Below are positions 22,692 through 34,582 of a stretch of 64,000 bases of DNA, in pieces. The translations under genes were made by a program, and so were the position numbers. The DNA is from Paramarasmius palmivorus (lineage: Eukaryota; Basidiomycota; Agaricomycetes; Agaricales; Marasmiaceae): NCBI GenBank assembly GCA_037176845.1, contig JAYKXP010000021.1, positions 310,001 through 374,000 of the forward strand, given 5' to 3'. The notes under the pieces are model-generated. The model was not told the origin of the DNA and did not search any database. It saw only the letters and a list, made by a program, of their open reading frames with translations. Each line of letters opens with the position of its first letter. The first letter of the stretch is position 1.

Positions 22692-24350
22692 CTACGCCCA
22701 CTTCCCAATCACCGCCATTCCAAGGGCACCGATAAGTATGAAGAAGAAAGCAGCGGCAGCACGAAGTACACTTGCATCTTTTAGTTCTCCGTGAATGAAA
22801 TCGTGCTGTGGAAGCCAAGCATAAGTTTTTGTTCACGTAGAAGGAAGGAACGACATACAGCAAGCATTTCCACCAACGCAGTATAGAGCAGGATGCCCGC
22901 GCTCAGAGCATCCAGGATTCCAATGGAAGCCAACGCAGACTATACGATTGCAACCCATTAGCGAAGGTGCCTATACCGCGCAAGAAAAGGTGACGACATA
23001 CCACAGAATTCGGGTTATACGACTTGTGCACACCGATACCAATGGCAACTCCAATAGGGGTAATGAGCGCAAATGCAACCCCCATGAATACTTTCCTCAA
23101 TGCATCGTGTGTCGGCCAAACAAGCTCCGCAATACGTGTACCTAGTCCGAGCCCCTCGAACATCTGGTGGAAGACAATCGCACAAAGAAGAGCAACCCAT
23201 TCTGAACCTCCCGTCGCGCCAAGACTGACTCCAATCATGATTGAGCTAGGAAGCAACGGTGAGCACGAGAAGGTAGCGTTGAAGGGCTCGAGGCATACTG
23301 GAAGATGATGCCAGCCTCAAGCATTTGCACGTTTACGATTTCCTGCCTAGCGGAGATGGGTCGCTCGGTGCTTGTTTCTGATTCCGAGATACTTTGCCTG
23401 GAACCTTTTGTCAGAACAAAGAGATGTCAAACGAGATTGACACGTACGTCTTGCCAGTCATCTCTGGAGAGTTTTTCGGCACCTGATGCTCACGGATGTA
23501 ACGGTGCATGGCGTAATCGATGATACTATGATATCATTAGTAGATAGAACGTTGTAGAAGATGAAGAGAATGTACAAGGTCAAGAAAATGGCCGCCAATG
23601 CAACAGCAGGAGCTACAGGTTCATAGTGCAGTTTGTCCGCCACGCAGGAATTGTTAAACATGACGAATGCGTGATAAAGCAAATGTACTGCAAGATGAAA
23701 TATCAGCGTTCCTTGCTCTAGGATTGGGAAGTAAAACTGACGTACTGAGTGCCGTGCAAAGAATGACACCAGTGCCAAAGTGTTTCGTGGCGAAGAAGAA
23801 AGAAGAGAAGACCGGGTTTGACGAGTGCTTTCTGAAGAGAATCGGGAAGAACACGCCGACAGCAGAAGCTACCAGCATAATGAATACGGAAGCGATGTGT
23901 AGGCCTTCGTCGTATTCTCCAGTGTCGATACCATCGCAAAGACCGCTGTGGACAGAAAGAATTGTCAGAGGGCGCTGAAAAGCGAATATGAAGCACTCAC
24001 GAGCAATCACCATGAGTGTGTCCACCGTGTACAATGCATCTTCCTCCTGACGATTCCGATACCTCTTCCGTGGAGTTTGAACTTGAGCCTGTGGTCACAG
24101 GCGTACCGTCCGCATTTTGAAGGTTTCCAGCAGCGTCAAAGCACTCCCAAGCCGTCTGTGCCGTATTCATCTCGCACCAACCGCCGTCGTCACAGTCGTA
24201 ATGGTCAGCATGTGCATGACATCCTGCCTTGGTAGGTGGTGCTACATCGGTGCTCTGACGGATTTGAACAGAGCCATCGACGACAAGGGCTCCTTGAAGA
24301 GCAAGGAAAAGAGTAGCCGCCGCGATTTTGGCCTTCTTGGAACAGAACAT
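22692..24350 (-). CDS. ZIP-family zinc/iron transporter with Cys/His-rich extracellular N-terminus
   Basis: Eight exons fit in frame: 24350-24001, 23945-23746, 23687-23576, 23525-23448, 23397-23299, 23245-23002, 22939-22859 and 22805-22692, giving 425 aa. A signal peptide (MFCSKKAKIAAATLFLALQG) precedes an extracellular domain with metal-ligand clusters CHAHADHYDCDDGGWC and CIVHGGHTHGDC. Eight predicted membrane segments follow. The transport-site signatures are intact: HSIMIGVSLG in TM4 and HQMFEGLGLG in TM5, the latter formed in the frame AIVFHQMFEGLGLG. The loop between TM3 and TM4 is Ser/Glu-rich. The protein ends in GMAVIGKWA. It is a Zrt1-type plasma-membrane importer by family, with zinc most likely. 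The gene diverges from the BIM1-like gene, sharing 635 bp. Confidence 0.93.
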
Positions 24351-24985
24351 GGTCGTGACGAAGGGGAGTGAATGGGCTGTTGATCGGGGCAGGTAACGAG
24401 AACTTTTATGTTCTACGGAGTCTCCATCGATATCTTGGCAAAAAAGAGCATTGCCGAAAAAATGGGACCTCCTTGGGTCCCCTCGCGGTCCTTGACCATG
24501 TTACTTGCCGTGTGTTCATGAGTACCTTCACAGTCCTTGAAGACTTGGCAAAATTGACCTAAATGATGGAAAAGGTCATGACGCATGTCATTTGGAAGAA
24601 AGGCTTGAGATTCAGAAGAATACGTACATATTAATTTCTTGAGAGAGTTTTGAATTTCTGCGTGTAGTGCCCGGGAACGTAGCGTAGTGGTGAGAGGAAA
24701 AGAACACAACGCACGGACCAGTACCTGCTTGCTTAGTGCTATAAGCCGTGTCACGTGTGCTTTCATCTTTCGCTCAAACCATCATCTGCACCACAGCGAT
24801 TCGAGTGTTAGGCGCCAGGCTATAGCTGTACCTGCATGTCGCCAAGTACAGAGAAAGGATACCCTCACAGTCATCTCATCCATCATGGCGCGCCGGTACC
24901 AAGAAAATTTTTTGGGGGCTTATAACTCTAGACGGCAAGAATGACCAATCGACAGAGTTCCATCTCGCATTCCTCACCTCGCAAA
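24351..24985. promoter_or_regulatory. Bidirectional promoter of the ZIP and BIM1-like genes
   Basis: The 635 bp between the two start codons is the only upstream region available to both genes. It contains a perfect 6 bp inverted repeat GGGACC-N6-GGTCCC at 24464-24481, a CACGTG core near 24752 and a TATA-like TTATAAC about 65 bp before the BIM1-like ATG. No exact Zap1-type ACCTTNAAGGT site was seen. Metal control of this region is an inference. Confidence 0.6.
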
Positions 24986-26222
24986 ATGTTTTCTTTGCGT
25001 GTGCTAACTTCCTGCGTCTTTGTATCTGCTGTGGTCGCCCACGTCGATATCAACTGGCCAAGGGTATGTTGAATTTTTCGTCTTACGGAACCTAAGCATT
25101 CTAGCTGACTTATGGTGTTTTTAGGGACAATGGACATTCACCGAAGAACAACAAGAGCAGGGAGGTGTTTGTGGTGGTGGCCAGACGGATACGGCGTGGG
25201 CCTATAACACCGTGGACCCTTTCATCTCGATCTCAGGAGACAGCAAGGAACTAGGTTCGTCGGCTCCTACATTCTTCGCTTCTGCACATCTGACATTTCC
25301 CTTGCTTAGTGACTGTCAAGCTTGTCACCGCTAATTCAACTGATGCTAGCTCCTTGCCTCAAATCAATGATGCTAATGTCTTTAACGTCACGCTTGCAGA
25401 AAAGTGTGTTCTTTGTTCATACACTGACATTATACTGACTCGATTGTGCACAGCGTTGAAATATCAGACTCAGGAAACCTTTGCTTTGACGTTTCACTAC
25501 CATCGTTTGCCCCGGGTGTCCAAGGAATTATCTACGTTGCCGCGACTGATCCTGAATCCGGGAGGAACGTTTCTACATGTGCATGTAAGCTTTCTCCTTT
25601 CTCCGTAGTCTTGGGTGACAGTGCTCCTCACACCGACACTTCTAGCTGTCGTTTTCGTCCCAAGCTCACTTGACGGTGAACCCGTCAATGTGAATGGCTC
25701 AGCCGCCATCAACCCAGCTACCAACGCCAACTACACCTACAGGGAATACTATTGCTCGAACAGCACAACGCTTCCTGCGAGATCAAGCTGCGACTGCCAC
25801 TGCCATGGCGATCACGGTTCGTGTACTAGCACATTGCTTAAATTGTTTCTTAGCTCTCCTCAGAACACTGCGATGCCGGATGCTCAGACGCAGAAGTTGA
25901 AGCCGCTGCAAAGGAATGTGCCGCAAGTGCGTCTGGTAACAGCACCGACTCAGGAAGCTGCGATTGTCATTGTCACGGTGACCATGGTTTGTCGAGTAAA
26001 TGTATCTCTGGGAGCCAGTGCTGATTTTTCTTCTTAGAACATTGTAGCGAAACTTGCTCTGAAGCAGAAGTCGAAGCTGCTGCAAGCCAGTGTGCTTCGG
26101 GTAACAGTACGGGCACTTCCGATGCTTCTAGCTCTTCCACCTCTCAGAATGGTGGATCTGTATTGAGAGCTGGCGTTCTGGCTGCTGCTATGGGGGTTTT
26201 GGCGGTTGTATTAGCTCTTTAG
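24986..26222 (+). CDS. X325/BIM1-like copper-binding, GPI-anchored protein with duplicated Cys/His tail
   Basis: Seven exons fit in frame: 24986-25063, 25125-25254, 25310-25403, 25454-25584, 25646-25816, 25864-25986 and 26038-26222, giving 303 aa. After the signal peptide (MFSLRVLTSCVFVSAVVA) the mature protein begins HVDINWPRGQW. The N-terminal His is the copper ligand of LPMO-like X325 proteins such as Cryptococcus BIM1. The core keeps QGGVCGGGQTD and a cysteine-bearing beta domain to about residue 190. Two copies of CDCHCHGDHEHC plus a helical SDAEVEAAAKEC-type unit follow, then a Ser/Thr linker and a hydrophobic GPI-attachment end. BIM1 proteins aid copper uptake rather than cleave polysaccharide. 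The added Cys/His repeats are unusual as far as I know and suggest an extra metal cargo, possibly zinc, given the neighbouring ZIP gene. Confidence 0.9.
25782..26100 (+). repeat. Tandem duplicated metal-ligand unit inside the BIM1-like gene
   Basis: Two units, each with C-D-C-H-C-H-G-D-H-E-H-C followed by an acidic Ala-rich helix with two further Cys. An intron interrupts both at the identical codon, between the second H-G-D-H and E-H-C, in phase 1. The exon at 25864-25986 is 123 nt and symmetric (1-1), so the array can grow by exon duplication without a frame change. Confidence 0.85.
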
Positions 26223-27123
26223 GACTACCACTTAGCTTTACGATTCCCGTTATCACGTTTTACAAGCGCTAGAACTAACGCTAGGCGCTGAAAACACCTT
26301 GGTCCATAACCACGATCCACGCAAAAATTTGTTCTCGGTGCTATTCCCTCAGAAACTCGAGGAAAGGGCACGTATTCGCATAGAATACTTGTCAAAGGCA
26401 CAGTACGTTCAAGAAGGATAGTACGATCTGGTCTTCTGGGTCGTTACCGCAATACTCATGCTAAGATACAGGAGTTAGGGCGGATGTAAAAGCGGGATGA
26501 TAGTGGAACGGTGCGTCTAAGAGATATAGATTACCTTTGCAGGCTGACTGGAAAGAGCCTGGTACAGGTGAGCATATGGATATGTTTTTTTCAAAGTGAA
26601 CCCGGCTCAAGACGTTCTCGGGCCCAAACAAGGATATTCACACCCGAAGGGTGGCCAGATTTTGCGATGCGAAGCTTTCCTAGGACCAACATCATCAATT
26701 CAATAACAACACTCCCCATATGCCATCTACTTCAATCACCTTGGCAAGACACCCTCTCGGTCAAATCCGCCTGCCCTAGTCCTGTGTTTAGGCACAATAC
26801 ATAAACTAAGAATGATGCTCGGGTCGTTGACAGACGGGAGGTCTTCTTGGGCAGTATTTTCATCTCGGCCCTTCAAACTTGGCGGAATACCTTCCCAGTC
26901 CAATCTGCTCTTATGGAAAAATGATGATCATGCTCTACGAGTAGGATCGGGACCATGAACTTGGCAGCGCACCCTACCAGTAGTGCCGACCAGGTGAGCA
27001 ATGAGCGTTCTTGTGCATGATACCAGTATCTTAACTGATCCTAGTATCCACAAACAGGCCTCAGGACGATATTTAAACGACATATTCTCACTTCCCGGAT
27101 ACTCATCGCACCCAAAGATCCAA
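26223..27123. other. Intergenic, promoter of peptide D
   Basis: No coding region supported. A TATA-like ATATTTAAAC lies about 55 bp upstream of the ATG at 27124. Confidence 0.45.
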
Positions 27124-27469
27124 ATGTACCTCAAACTTGCTTCTCTCGTCGCTTTCACCACTCTCTTGACCAGCTTTGTCGTAGCTGGTCCCGTTGAGCT
27201 GACTCCCCTCACGCGAAGGGATGTCGTTCATCTGCATTTGACTCGTCAATGCCATGGCGATCCAAACGTCTTCGAGTCTTCCACCAGGGTGTATGTTCTC
27301 TTTCTCTTCCCGATGAATATATTTCTCATCCAACCTTATGTAGACCCGGTGCCGAATGCGTTTTCCATAGCGATGATGGACACTGGGTATGTCGGATCCC
27401 ACTGTTGGCATGAAGCGCAAATTGACACACATTCCTCTCACATAGGATTGCTGCTTTGACTGCTCGTGA
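27124..27469 (+). CDS. Small secreted peptide D, divergent Cys/His tail
   Basis: Three exons: 27124-27290, 27344-27386 and 27446-27469. The introns are 53 and 59 bp in phases 2 and 0, giving 77 aa. The signal peptide begins MYLKLASLVAFTTLLTSFVVAG. A TRR dibasic site follows within about 15 residues of the likely cleavage point. The C-terminal region reads ECVFHSDDGHWDCCFDCS-stop. Aligned with peptide E (CVICHPDGSCSSC) it keeps C-V-aromatic/Ile, D-G and the terminal Cys cluster, but the second Cys is His and extra residues are inserted. Identical intron phases and the short last exon carrying the terminal cysteines support membership of the same family. It lies 0.9 kb downstream of the BIM1-like gene on the same strand. 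The donor of intron 1 was taken as GTATGT; the alternative GTGTAT does not keep the frame. Confidence 0.65.
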
Positions 27470-27727
27470 GCTCGATTCCGATTCTATTGGTGGCCCTTCA
27501 TAATGAGTAATATGATTTGTGTGCATGATAGGCAAACAACTGTACCGTGCAACCGCCGTTGAAGAACACGCGCGCGCGCAGGTATTCTACGATGATGGTG
27601 AGTAGGGCCACGTTCGATTCGTTCAATCTAGATGGCACATCTAACCTGTACCTGTACAGCAGTACATGTAACAGATTTAGCTTCGGTAATCTAGTATGGT
27701 ACTCAGTCTCACAGAGTACTCCTCGTC

Positions 27728-27809
27728 GGCCGACTAGCTCAGTTGGTTAGAGCGTCGTGCTAATACAGTATTAACGCGAAGGTCTTGGGTTCGATCCCCA
27801 CGTTGGCCA
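27728..27809 (+). tRNA. tRNA-Ile (AAT) with a short intron
   Basis: The sequence folds with acceptor arms GGCCGAC/GTTGGCC, an A-box TAGCTCAGTTGG and a B-box GGTTCGATCCC. The anticodon loop is CTAATAA with anticodon AAT. An 8 bp insertion (CAGTATTA) sits directly after position 37, the canonical place for a nuclear tRNA intron. One T-stem mismatch is present. CCA is not encoded, as expected for eukaryotes. Confidence 0.88.
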
Positions 27810-28057
27810 GTGATGCATCTCTCCTAGTGTTTCCATTTTTGTTTTCTACTCTCAGCGAAAGACCGATAGAATTGTGAGTGCTTCTTTCATATTATTCCTT
27901 TTGTTATACAACCAAAGAGATTCAAGTTACTGCATGATACAAAATGTTGAGTAGGCAGACATTGGATAAAAACAAAGCTAAAAGACGGAGAAGGGGTCAT
28001 AAGAAATTAAAGTCATAGCCATATCTTGTCGTTTATTATCACATTCCTTTTGAACCA

Positions 28058-31000
28058 TCATAACTTCAGCACCCACACCCTTTCCTCTCTCACAGCAAAG
28101 AACATGACCCAACTACAGCCATCTTCCTTTCTCCTTAGCACGGCTTCCCTGACCTGCTGGGCATAGCCTGAGCTCGGAAACTCTCCTAGAAGAGCTTTAA
28201 ACGAGTCTTCCTCCGTCACCCAGCTAGCATTCCTGGTGATGAGCTCGAAGAGGTTGGGTGATATGTCCAGCGCAATCACAGGAATCCCGTTGACTGGCCC
28301 AGCAGCACCGCCAGGCTGACGAAGGAAAGCAGTTCTCAGCTGAGTTATCGTATCATAAGCTGTCAGGAGATCAACAACTGGATATATCTTTTGCAGAAAA
28401 AAGAACAAACCTCGTTCAAGGAACAGTTGCTTGACATGCTTCCTCTGCTTCTTCGTATCATGAGGAAGAATGGACTGCAGATCGATGGTGTTGTTGACGA
28501 GCTGTGCTGCGCTGGGATCTCCAAGCCTGTTGCCGAATAAGGGTGCCTCAGCAGTGTTTAGATCGACACGTTTCTGTTCAGCAATTTCGTGTTGAAGCCA
28601 CGGGACAAGGTCCTGTCGTGAAACTGTGCGTAGAGGGTAAGAAAAACGAAAGAAAGTAGTCCTGCTTCCGGCTTACCATCGTATTCTGTACCCGTCAATA
28701 TGCTCTTCACTTTGAAAGCGGCTTGGTCTCGTCGAGCTGACCTTGGGCGAGGAAATACGCTGAACCTTTGAAATAATCGAAATCAGTACTATAGCTAGCG
28801 AGAATGAAAGGCAAACTTACAATATCCCTTCTCGTAAACACTGGTCATGTATCTCATCCACTTTCTGGACGCCGCTCTCATACATCAGATCTGCGCTTAT
28901 CCCGTGTTGCCACAACAATGATACCACCTCCATCCTGTCCTGCAAGTAGCCCTCGTGGTAAGATACCACATATACGTCGCATCTTCGGGGTGTCCAGAAA
29001 CCAAAAGGTTGTTGTTTCTCGTTGAGGACAGACTTCTTAGAGCTTTGGTAGGACGAAAGACCCCAAACGATCTTGTCTACAGATACTTGAATGCCGAAGG
29101 CAAAGATTGCTGAATCGGGTTTCAGCTTGGGGGAAGAGAAGCGTGATATCAAATGGTCATATCTATTGTCTGTGAGCGAGCGTGATGATGGAGAGCAATG
29201 AAAGGGCCCACCTTCCTCCAGCTCCTAGAACATCCGTCCACTTTGTACGCCTCACGATCTCGATCAAGACGCCGTCCTGATACAGACCCTGGCGATGACT
29301 TTCGAGCATGAGAGGTCTAAAGATTATGGGTCGGGAAACGCCCAGGTATCCGGCATACTTAATCGTTGCTTTAATATCGTCAACGGCAGGCTGCATCTTC
29401 AACGCCAAAGTCGGGTTGACCTTCTCCAATCGAAGCATGAGCTGATCGATATCCTCATCTGCCAAACATTCAACGAGTCATCAGGGCTGAGGAAAGGATG
29501 TCATTACCTGCATCGTACAACGCTTCCAGCTCGTCTACCAGACTTCTTGGTAGCTGTCTCTTCAATAAATCCGCTCTTCTCTGCGCAGGCGATGACTTGT
29601 GGTTCTGAAGGATGTCAATGGCAATGCTCCTCTTGTCTTCAGGAATCCGGGAGAACGCATGAGCGATCACTGACGGTTGACCTTAATACCCATGAATCGA
29701 TAGGTAGAAGGATTGCTTACGGTTCGAATGAGACACGTGAATAACATGGTTTTGGCCGATACCAGGAAAGTTGTCCAGCAGATCACTCGCTACGGCAAGC
29801 ATCTCAGCTGCTGAGGCCACGGGACCCGTTGTCAAGTCTGGAGTTATGATATCAAAGATCGCCATCTTTCTTGGTTTAGGATGCCCGGCCGCGGTTCTAG
29901 TCCAGGCCATTCAGTACCTGCAAAATAGAATCAGATCCGAAAAGAGTACGTACAATGGTCGATGTACATCTGCGATATGATATCGCTTGATACGTTCCTT
30001 ATTCAAGCGTGCTGACAGCCTTGCAAATGGGACAACGAGATTGTCACTCAATGCAACGACATCTCCGTGACGGTCGATGAAAGTGGCTTGATTGTCGACG
30101 GTCGTATCAGACGCAACTGGCAGTAACAGCGGAGGTTCGGCATCTACAGCGCCACGAAGCCTGAATACTTGCTCCAGACGCTCTTGGACCAAATGGTAGA
30201 TTGGGATGATTTCCGGCACTTGGGAATCATAAAGTATAGTTCTAGCTGTACGTTGAGTTTGACCGAAAAGCGATGCAAGGACGGCTTGATGATACGGTGA
30301 ATCGGGTTTTGCTGTTCATCAAAGTGAGCACACTCATCAGAGCAGACGACGAGTAAATGACACGGACTCATCATCCGTAGAGCACCCTTGAAGTACTCAT
30401 CTTCCAATCGTGGTGGTAATAGGGAGCTTTGTGAAAGTTCAAGTGCAGTGGGTCGGTCGTCTGGTTCATGCTGTAATAGCCAGGTGATGACTGGAATACT
30501 TGTTTAGCGAATGTTCATTCAGAAGATGCGGAATACTGACTTTGCCGCTGACGCGATAGATTGGGATTCCAGCTTGATGGGAACACGATTTCTGGCCGTC
30601 TTAGACTCTCCAGAACGAAGATTCGTTCTGAGCCTGTGGAAAAGGTGAAGTTCATCTCAAAGAAGACGATCTGCAAAGAGTGAGAAAGCGTAAGAGGAAC
30701 TAAAGAACATTACCCACCCCAAGACTATACATATCAGCCTTCGAATGATTGACAGGCCCTCTCTTTCTAGTCTGAACTTCGGGAGCGATATACAGACGTG
30801 TACCCACATCTATAGAACTTCGATGAGCATAGACGTGTCATGACAATTTTCAAGCAACGTACCTAGCGTCATTTCTCCGTTCGGTACCACGGCTCGGCGT
30901 GAGACGTCAGAGGGATCCACCGCTGCGAGACTGGATGTTGCGAGTCCGAAATCACCAACTGTATCGAGCCATGAATTAGTTCATGTCCGAGCCTTATAAA

Positions 31001-34000
31001 GTCTCTATACATACCTTTGCAATCACCATTGCCATCTATTGTGGTTCTGTTAGGATCTACAATAAAAATTTGACATTGATATCTTACCAATGAAGATGTT
31101 GGTTAATTTGATGTCTCGGTGGAGCTATTCGTTCATGTTAGCTTGGGAAACGCAATACAAGGGCCACACTCACAATACCCAGTGTAGACATGTGTACGAG
31201 AGCATCTACGATCTGCTGGAACAGCCGCCAAGCTTCGTTCTCGGTGAGTCCCTCATCAATACGCTCTTTCAATGTTTGACGCTCGACAAATTCCTGCCAA
31301 CCAGAATCCATTAGCAAATGGTAGTAAATAAGGGAGACCACGAACCATCTGAATGTACAGGGTCCGTTGAATCAATGGAGTAGCCGACGGTAGCATGCCA
31401 CGACCAGCCATAGTCTCCGGGTCGAACATACTAGACAGCGCTCGTGGATCGAGATCGTTGTCGGAACCGCTATCGGTGTCTTCTCCCCTTCCTGCGCCCG
31501 CTGAACGATCAAAGTGAATACTAGGGAAGGATCCTCTGGAGGCACTTGGTTCGTTCAAGTCATCCAGGTTGAAAAGCATCCCGTCATCAAGACTCGTTGT
31601 GACTTCTCTACTACTTGGAACAGACGTTCGTCCGTCAGTGGTAGCCTCATCATCAAAACCGGAATCGGAATCAGAGTCCGAGTCCGACTCGTCGCTTAGA
31701 TGGCCGTTGGTTTGTTGCTCCGATGTCTCGACCCATGTCGTATAATAACGCACAATGAAACGGTGAGAAAGACGGCTTAACGCGTTGACTTCTCGGAAGA
31801 TACGTGCGTCTCCCTTCATCGTACGTAGTCGAATCTTCTTAACTGTAGTATCGATTAAACCATTGTTTGCTCTTCAAAGCGCAGAGACAAACGTACCCGC
31901 GTATATCCTGCCGTCAATCTTGTTCTTCGCCTTCACGACAGAGCCAAAGGCACCCTTACCCTGTACATTGCCAAATCAGAAAGCCGAATGTAGATGATGA
32001 CGAGCACTACTAACCAAGAGTTCGAGCTCCTCCCAATCTTCTTTCCACCGACTGGTATGTCTCGCCGCCATGGCTGGCCTAAAGTATTCCATTTCAGGCG
32101 AGTTACCGATGTTCATTGCTGTTGGCGTTTTGGGTCCTATGGGAAATCAATCAGCCCACACGGCCAATAGGAATTCGACTAAGAACGTACCAGTCATCTG
32201 GATGATAGGACTCCTGCTTGGAGGATGTATCGCCGTCGATGACAGATCAGCCAGCAAGGTTAAACAAGTTACATGGTTTCTCTTGTTAGGCTGGATCATG
32301 TTCAGAGCGTGTCTTTGGAGTGACGGTGACACATTTGCTGTAACTTTCAATGAGCTTCAAATCTTGAAAGTGTCACAACCTGCAACTTACAAGACGCTAA
32401 CGCAGCGTGCACATCAGCATATCGTTGCACGACGTCCAAGCCGAGGAGCATTTGAAGGAAAACGATGCCGACATCGTGGATGTCTCGAGAACGGGTATAC
32501 AACAGCGATGATTCGTTGACCACGTCCTCAGATAACCTGTACATGTCGCATCAGACAACCGCATCGAAAGACAGGAAATGGCATACCATCCATCCGGGAT
32601 AGGGAGATCCTCGTTGACTGGTAGCTCGGCCCTGAATGCGTTTGACTTGTGGAGGTCGAGGAGCCGAGTATAGAAAGCAACTTTGAAGAGCTTGACCCGT
32701 TTAGAGTTGGCTGGGAAATCGCGAGAAGCTAACCCAATACATCGGGCCGTGAGGCCTAAACATAGACAACATCAATGGCTGTGCGTGAAAGGTCTCAAGC
32801 CCACTTACCACGATGCATAAGTTCATTGGCATGGATGGCATTCAACCCTGACAGTATTTGGCCGAGGTAATCCTGTCAAGACGTGAGCTGCGGAACGGAG
32901 CTAGTTGAGATGGAGCCATACTGTCACACGGTCTTCACGTAGGCAATCACAATCCTCTAGCACATCCTTCAACGTGATCGCAGGTGCTTGTTCACATAAT
33001 ATGAACAGCTGACTGAAGTTTCCAGATTTGTGAGAGTTCAGTTTGGCACCTAAGACCCGAACGACGTTCTCATGTCGGACCGAAGTCAAACGCCGTATCT
33101 CACTTTCGACCTGGTCGAGCTTCTTCTTTCCCTGGCTTGTTGCATAATAAGGGGTATCGAAGGTGATGACATGGAGTTCTAAGGGTAAGGAAGCGGACAC
33201 ATCGTCGCAGATAGGATCTGCTGCGTATGATACTCCCAGGCATACTAAATGGGGTTCTTATCAGTTTCTGGCGCACACGACAAGCATATCCACGTACCGT
33301 TCCGAGGATGGTAATATTTCACGGTATTGAAGAGTACTCCATTCATTTCCATCTCTTCCCCAAAGGTTTCCGTGAGGGTATCGCCTACAACTACAGTTGT
33401 TGCATCAGATGGAGCACGCCTGCGTGTTTTTCTCTCATTCGCCAGCAGCTTCTTCTGAGCATCTTCGGCCATCCGCAATTCTTCAGCAAGCTGCGCTTGG
33501 AATGCCTTGGTTTGCAGAGCTTCTTCCTCGGCTTTCAGACGTCGTGCCTGGGTTGTTTATAGATATCAGAGTTTGTGGGTCGACCGAGCACAATGTTACG
33601 GACCTTCTCTTCATCTTCGGCACGTTGATTCATCTGAAAAGCGAGAGATCCGGGTGCTTCTGTAGGCGGCTTTATATTTCTATCGAGCCAATCCTGGCAG
33701 GCCTCCACCAGCTTGTCACAGAAGGTGTCAATAGAGTTTTAATGTAAACTGATAAGACCACGCACCTCCATAACCGTCTCCGAGCCCCGAAATGCTTTCA
33801 CTGTTTGCTGCTGAACCGCGGCTAGCTTCGTTAAATCATTCTTTGTTAGCCCAACAATAGGGTCTTGTACATGATAAATTAGTGGTTGGAGAGTGGGGTA
33901 TGTCTTGGGAAAACTGTAAAAAAAAGACAATTCAGGGTGAGCTGAATGCGACTAGGGTATAGGAAAGGTGACTGCGCACGTTATGTGTAAATGAAAATGT

Positions 34001-34215
34001 ATCTTCTCTGCATATTCCGGGTTCGGGTGGGTGACATTGATAATAAATTCGATGAGACGAGCAGCGCCCTGTGCGGTTTTTAGCATCAAATATACACGAA
34101 TAGACGCTTTTCTGACCTTCCAGGCCTTCGGAGGTGGGGTTTCGATAAAGTCTTCGGCGTAGATGGATTTTAACGCAGTGATTTCGTTCTGCTGTAGTTC
34201 CTCGGTGGATTCCAT
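28058..34215 (-). CDS. GCN2: eIF2-alpha kinase GCN2 (RWD, pseudokinase, kinase, HisRS-like)
   Basis: Large multi-exon gene with ATG at 34215 and stop at 28058. The N-terminus is an RWD domain (QQNEITALKSIYAEDF, FPKTYPTLQPLIYHVQ), which in the family binds GCN1. A degenerate kinase domain follows around 33.2-32.3 kb. The catalytic kinase has an acidic Ser/Asp insert near 31.7 kb (DESDSDSDSDS), a catalytic loop HRDIKLTNIFI and DFGLA. A histidyl-tRNA-synthetase-like domain begins around 30.3 kb (ALRMMSP), includes DVHRPLYVL, and is followed by the C-terminal ribosome/dimerisation region. It senses uncharged tRNA and phosphorylates eIF2-alpha in amino-acid starvation. Exact exon borders were not resolved throughout; the identity rests on domain order and length (about 6.1 kb). 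Confidence 0.93.
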
Positions 34216-34582
34216 GGCGATGTGTAAACGTATTGAGAAGGGGAGGACCCAGGGGACCTCAGCATCTCAATTCTCCATGGTCCTGCCACTACGGTTGACA
34301 ATGAAGGTGAAAGATGATGGTCAAAGTACAAGAAAACAGCAACGACGAGTCAATCATATCCCTTTCGAGTTAGACGCCCGTGGCACCTTTTAGACTCCGA
34401 TCATGCCCATATGGAATGTTGTGCAGGCTCGGTTACGACCTCTTTGACAGCTCTTTTTGCTGGATGTAGGGAACAACACAAAAACGTGTTGGTGGTATCA
34501 ATAAACGTGTATACGGTAAAGTCGGTTACAATTATTTCTTCAACAACATGAGGCAAAACATCCACGCTTTGTATGTAGTCCA
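34216..34582. other. Spacer between P450 and GCN2
   Basis: 367 bp between the P450 stop and the GCN2 start. It holds the GCN2 promoter and no gene. Confidence 0.5.
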
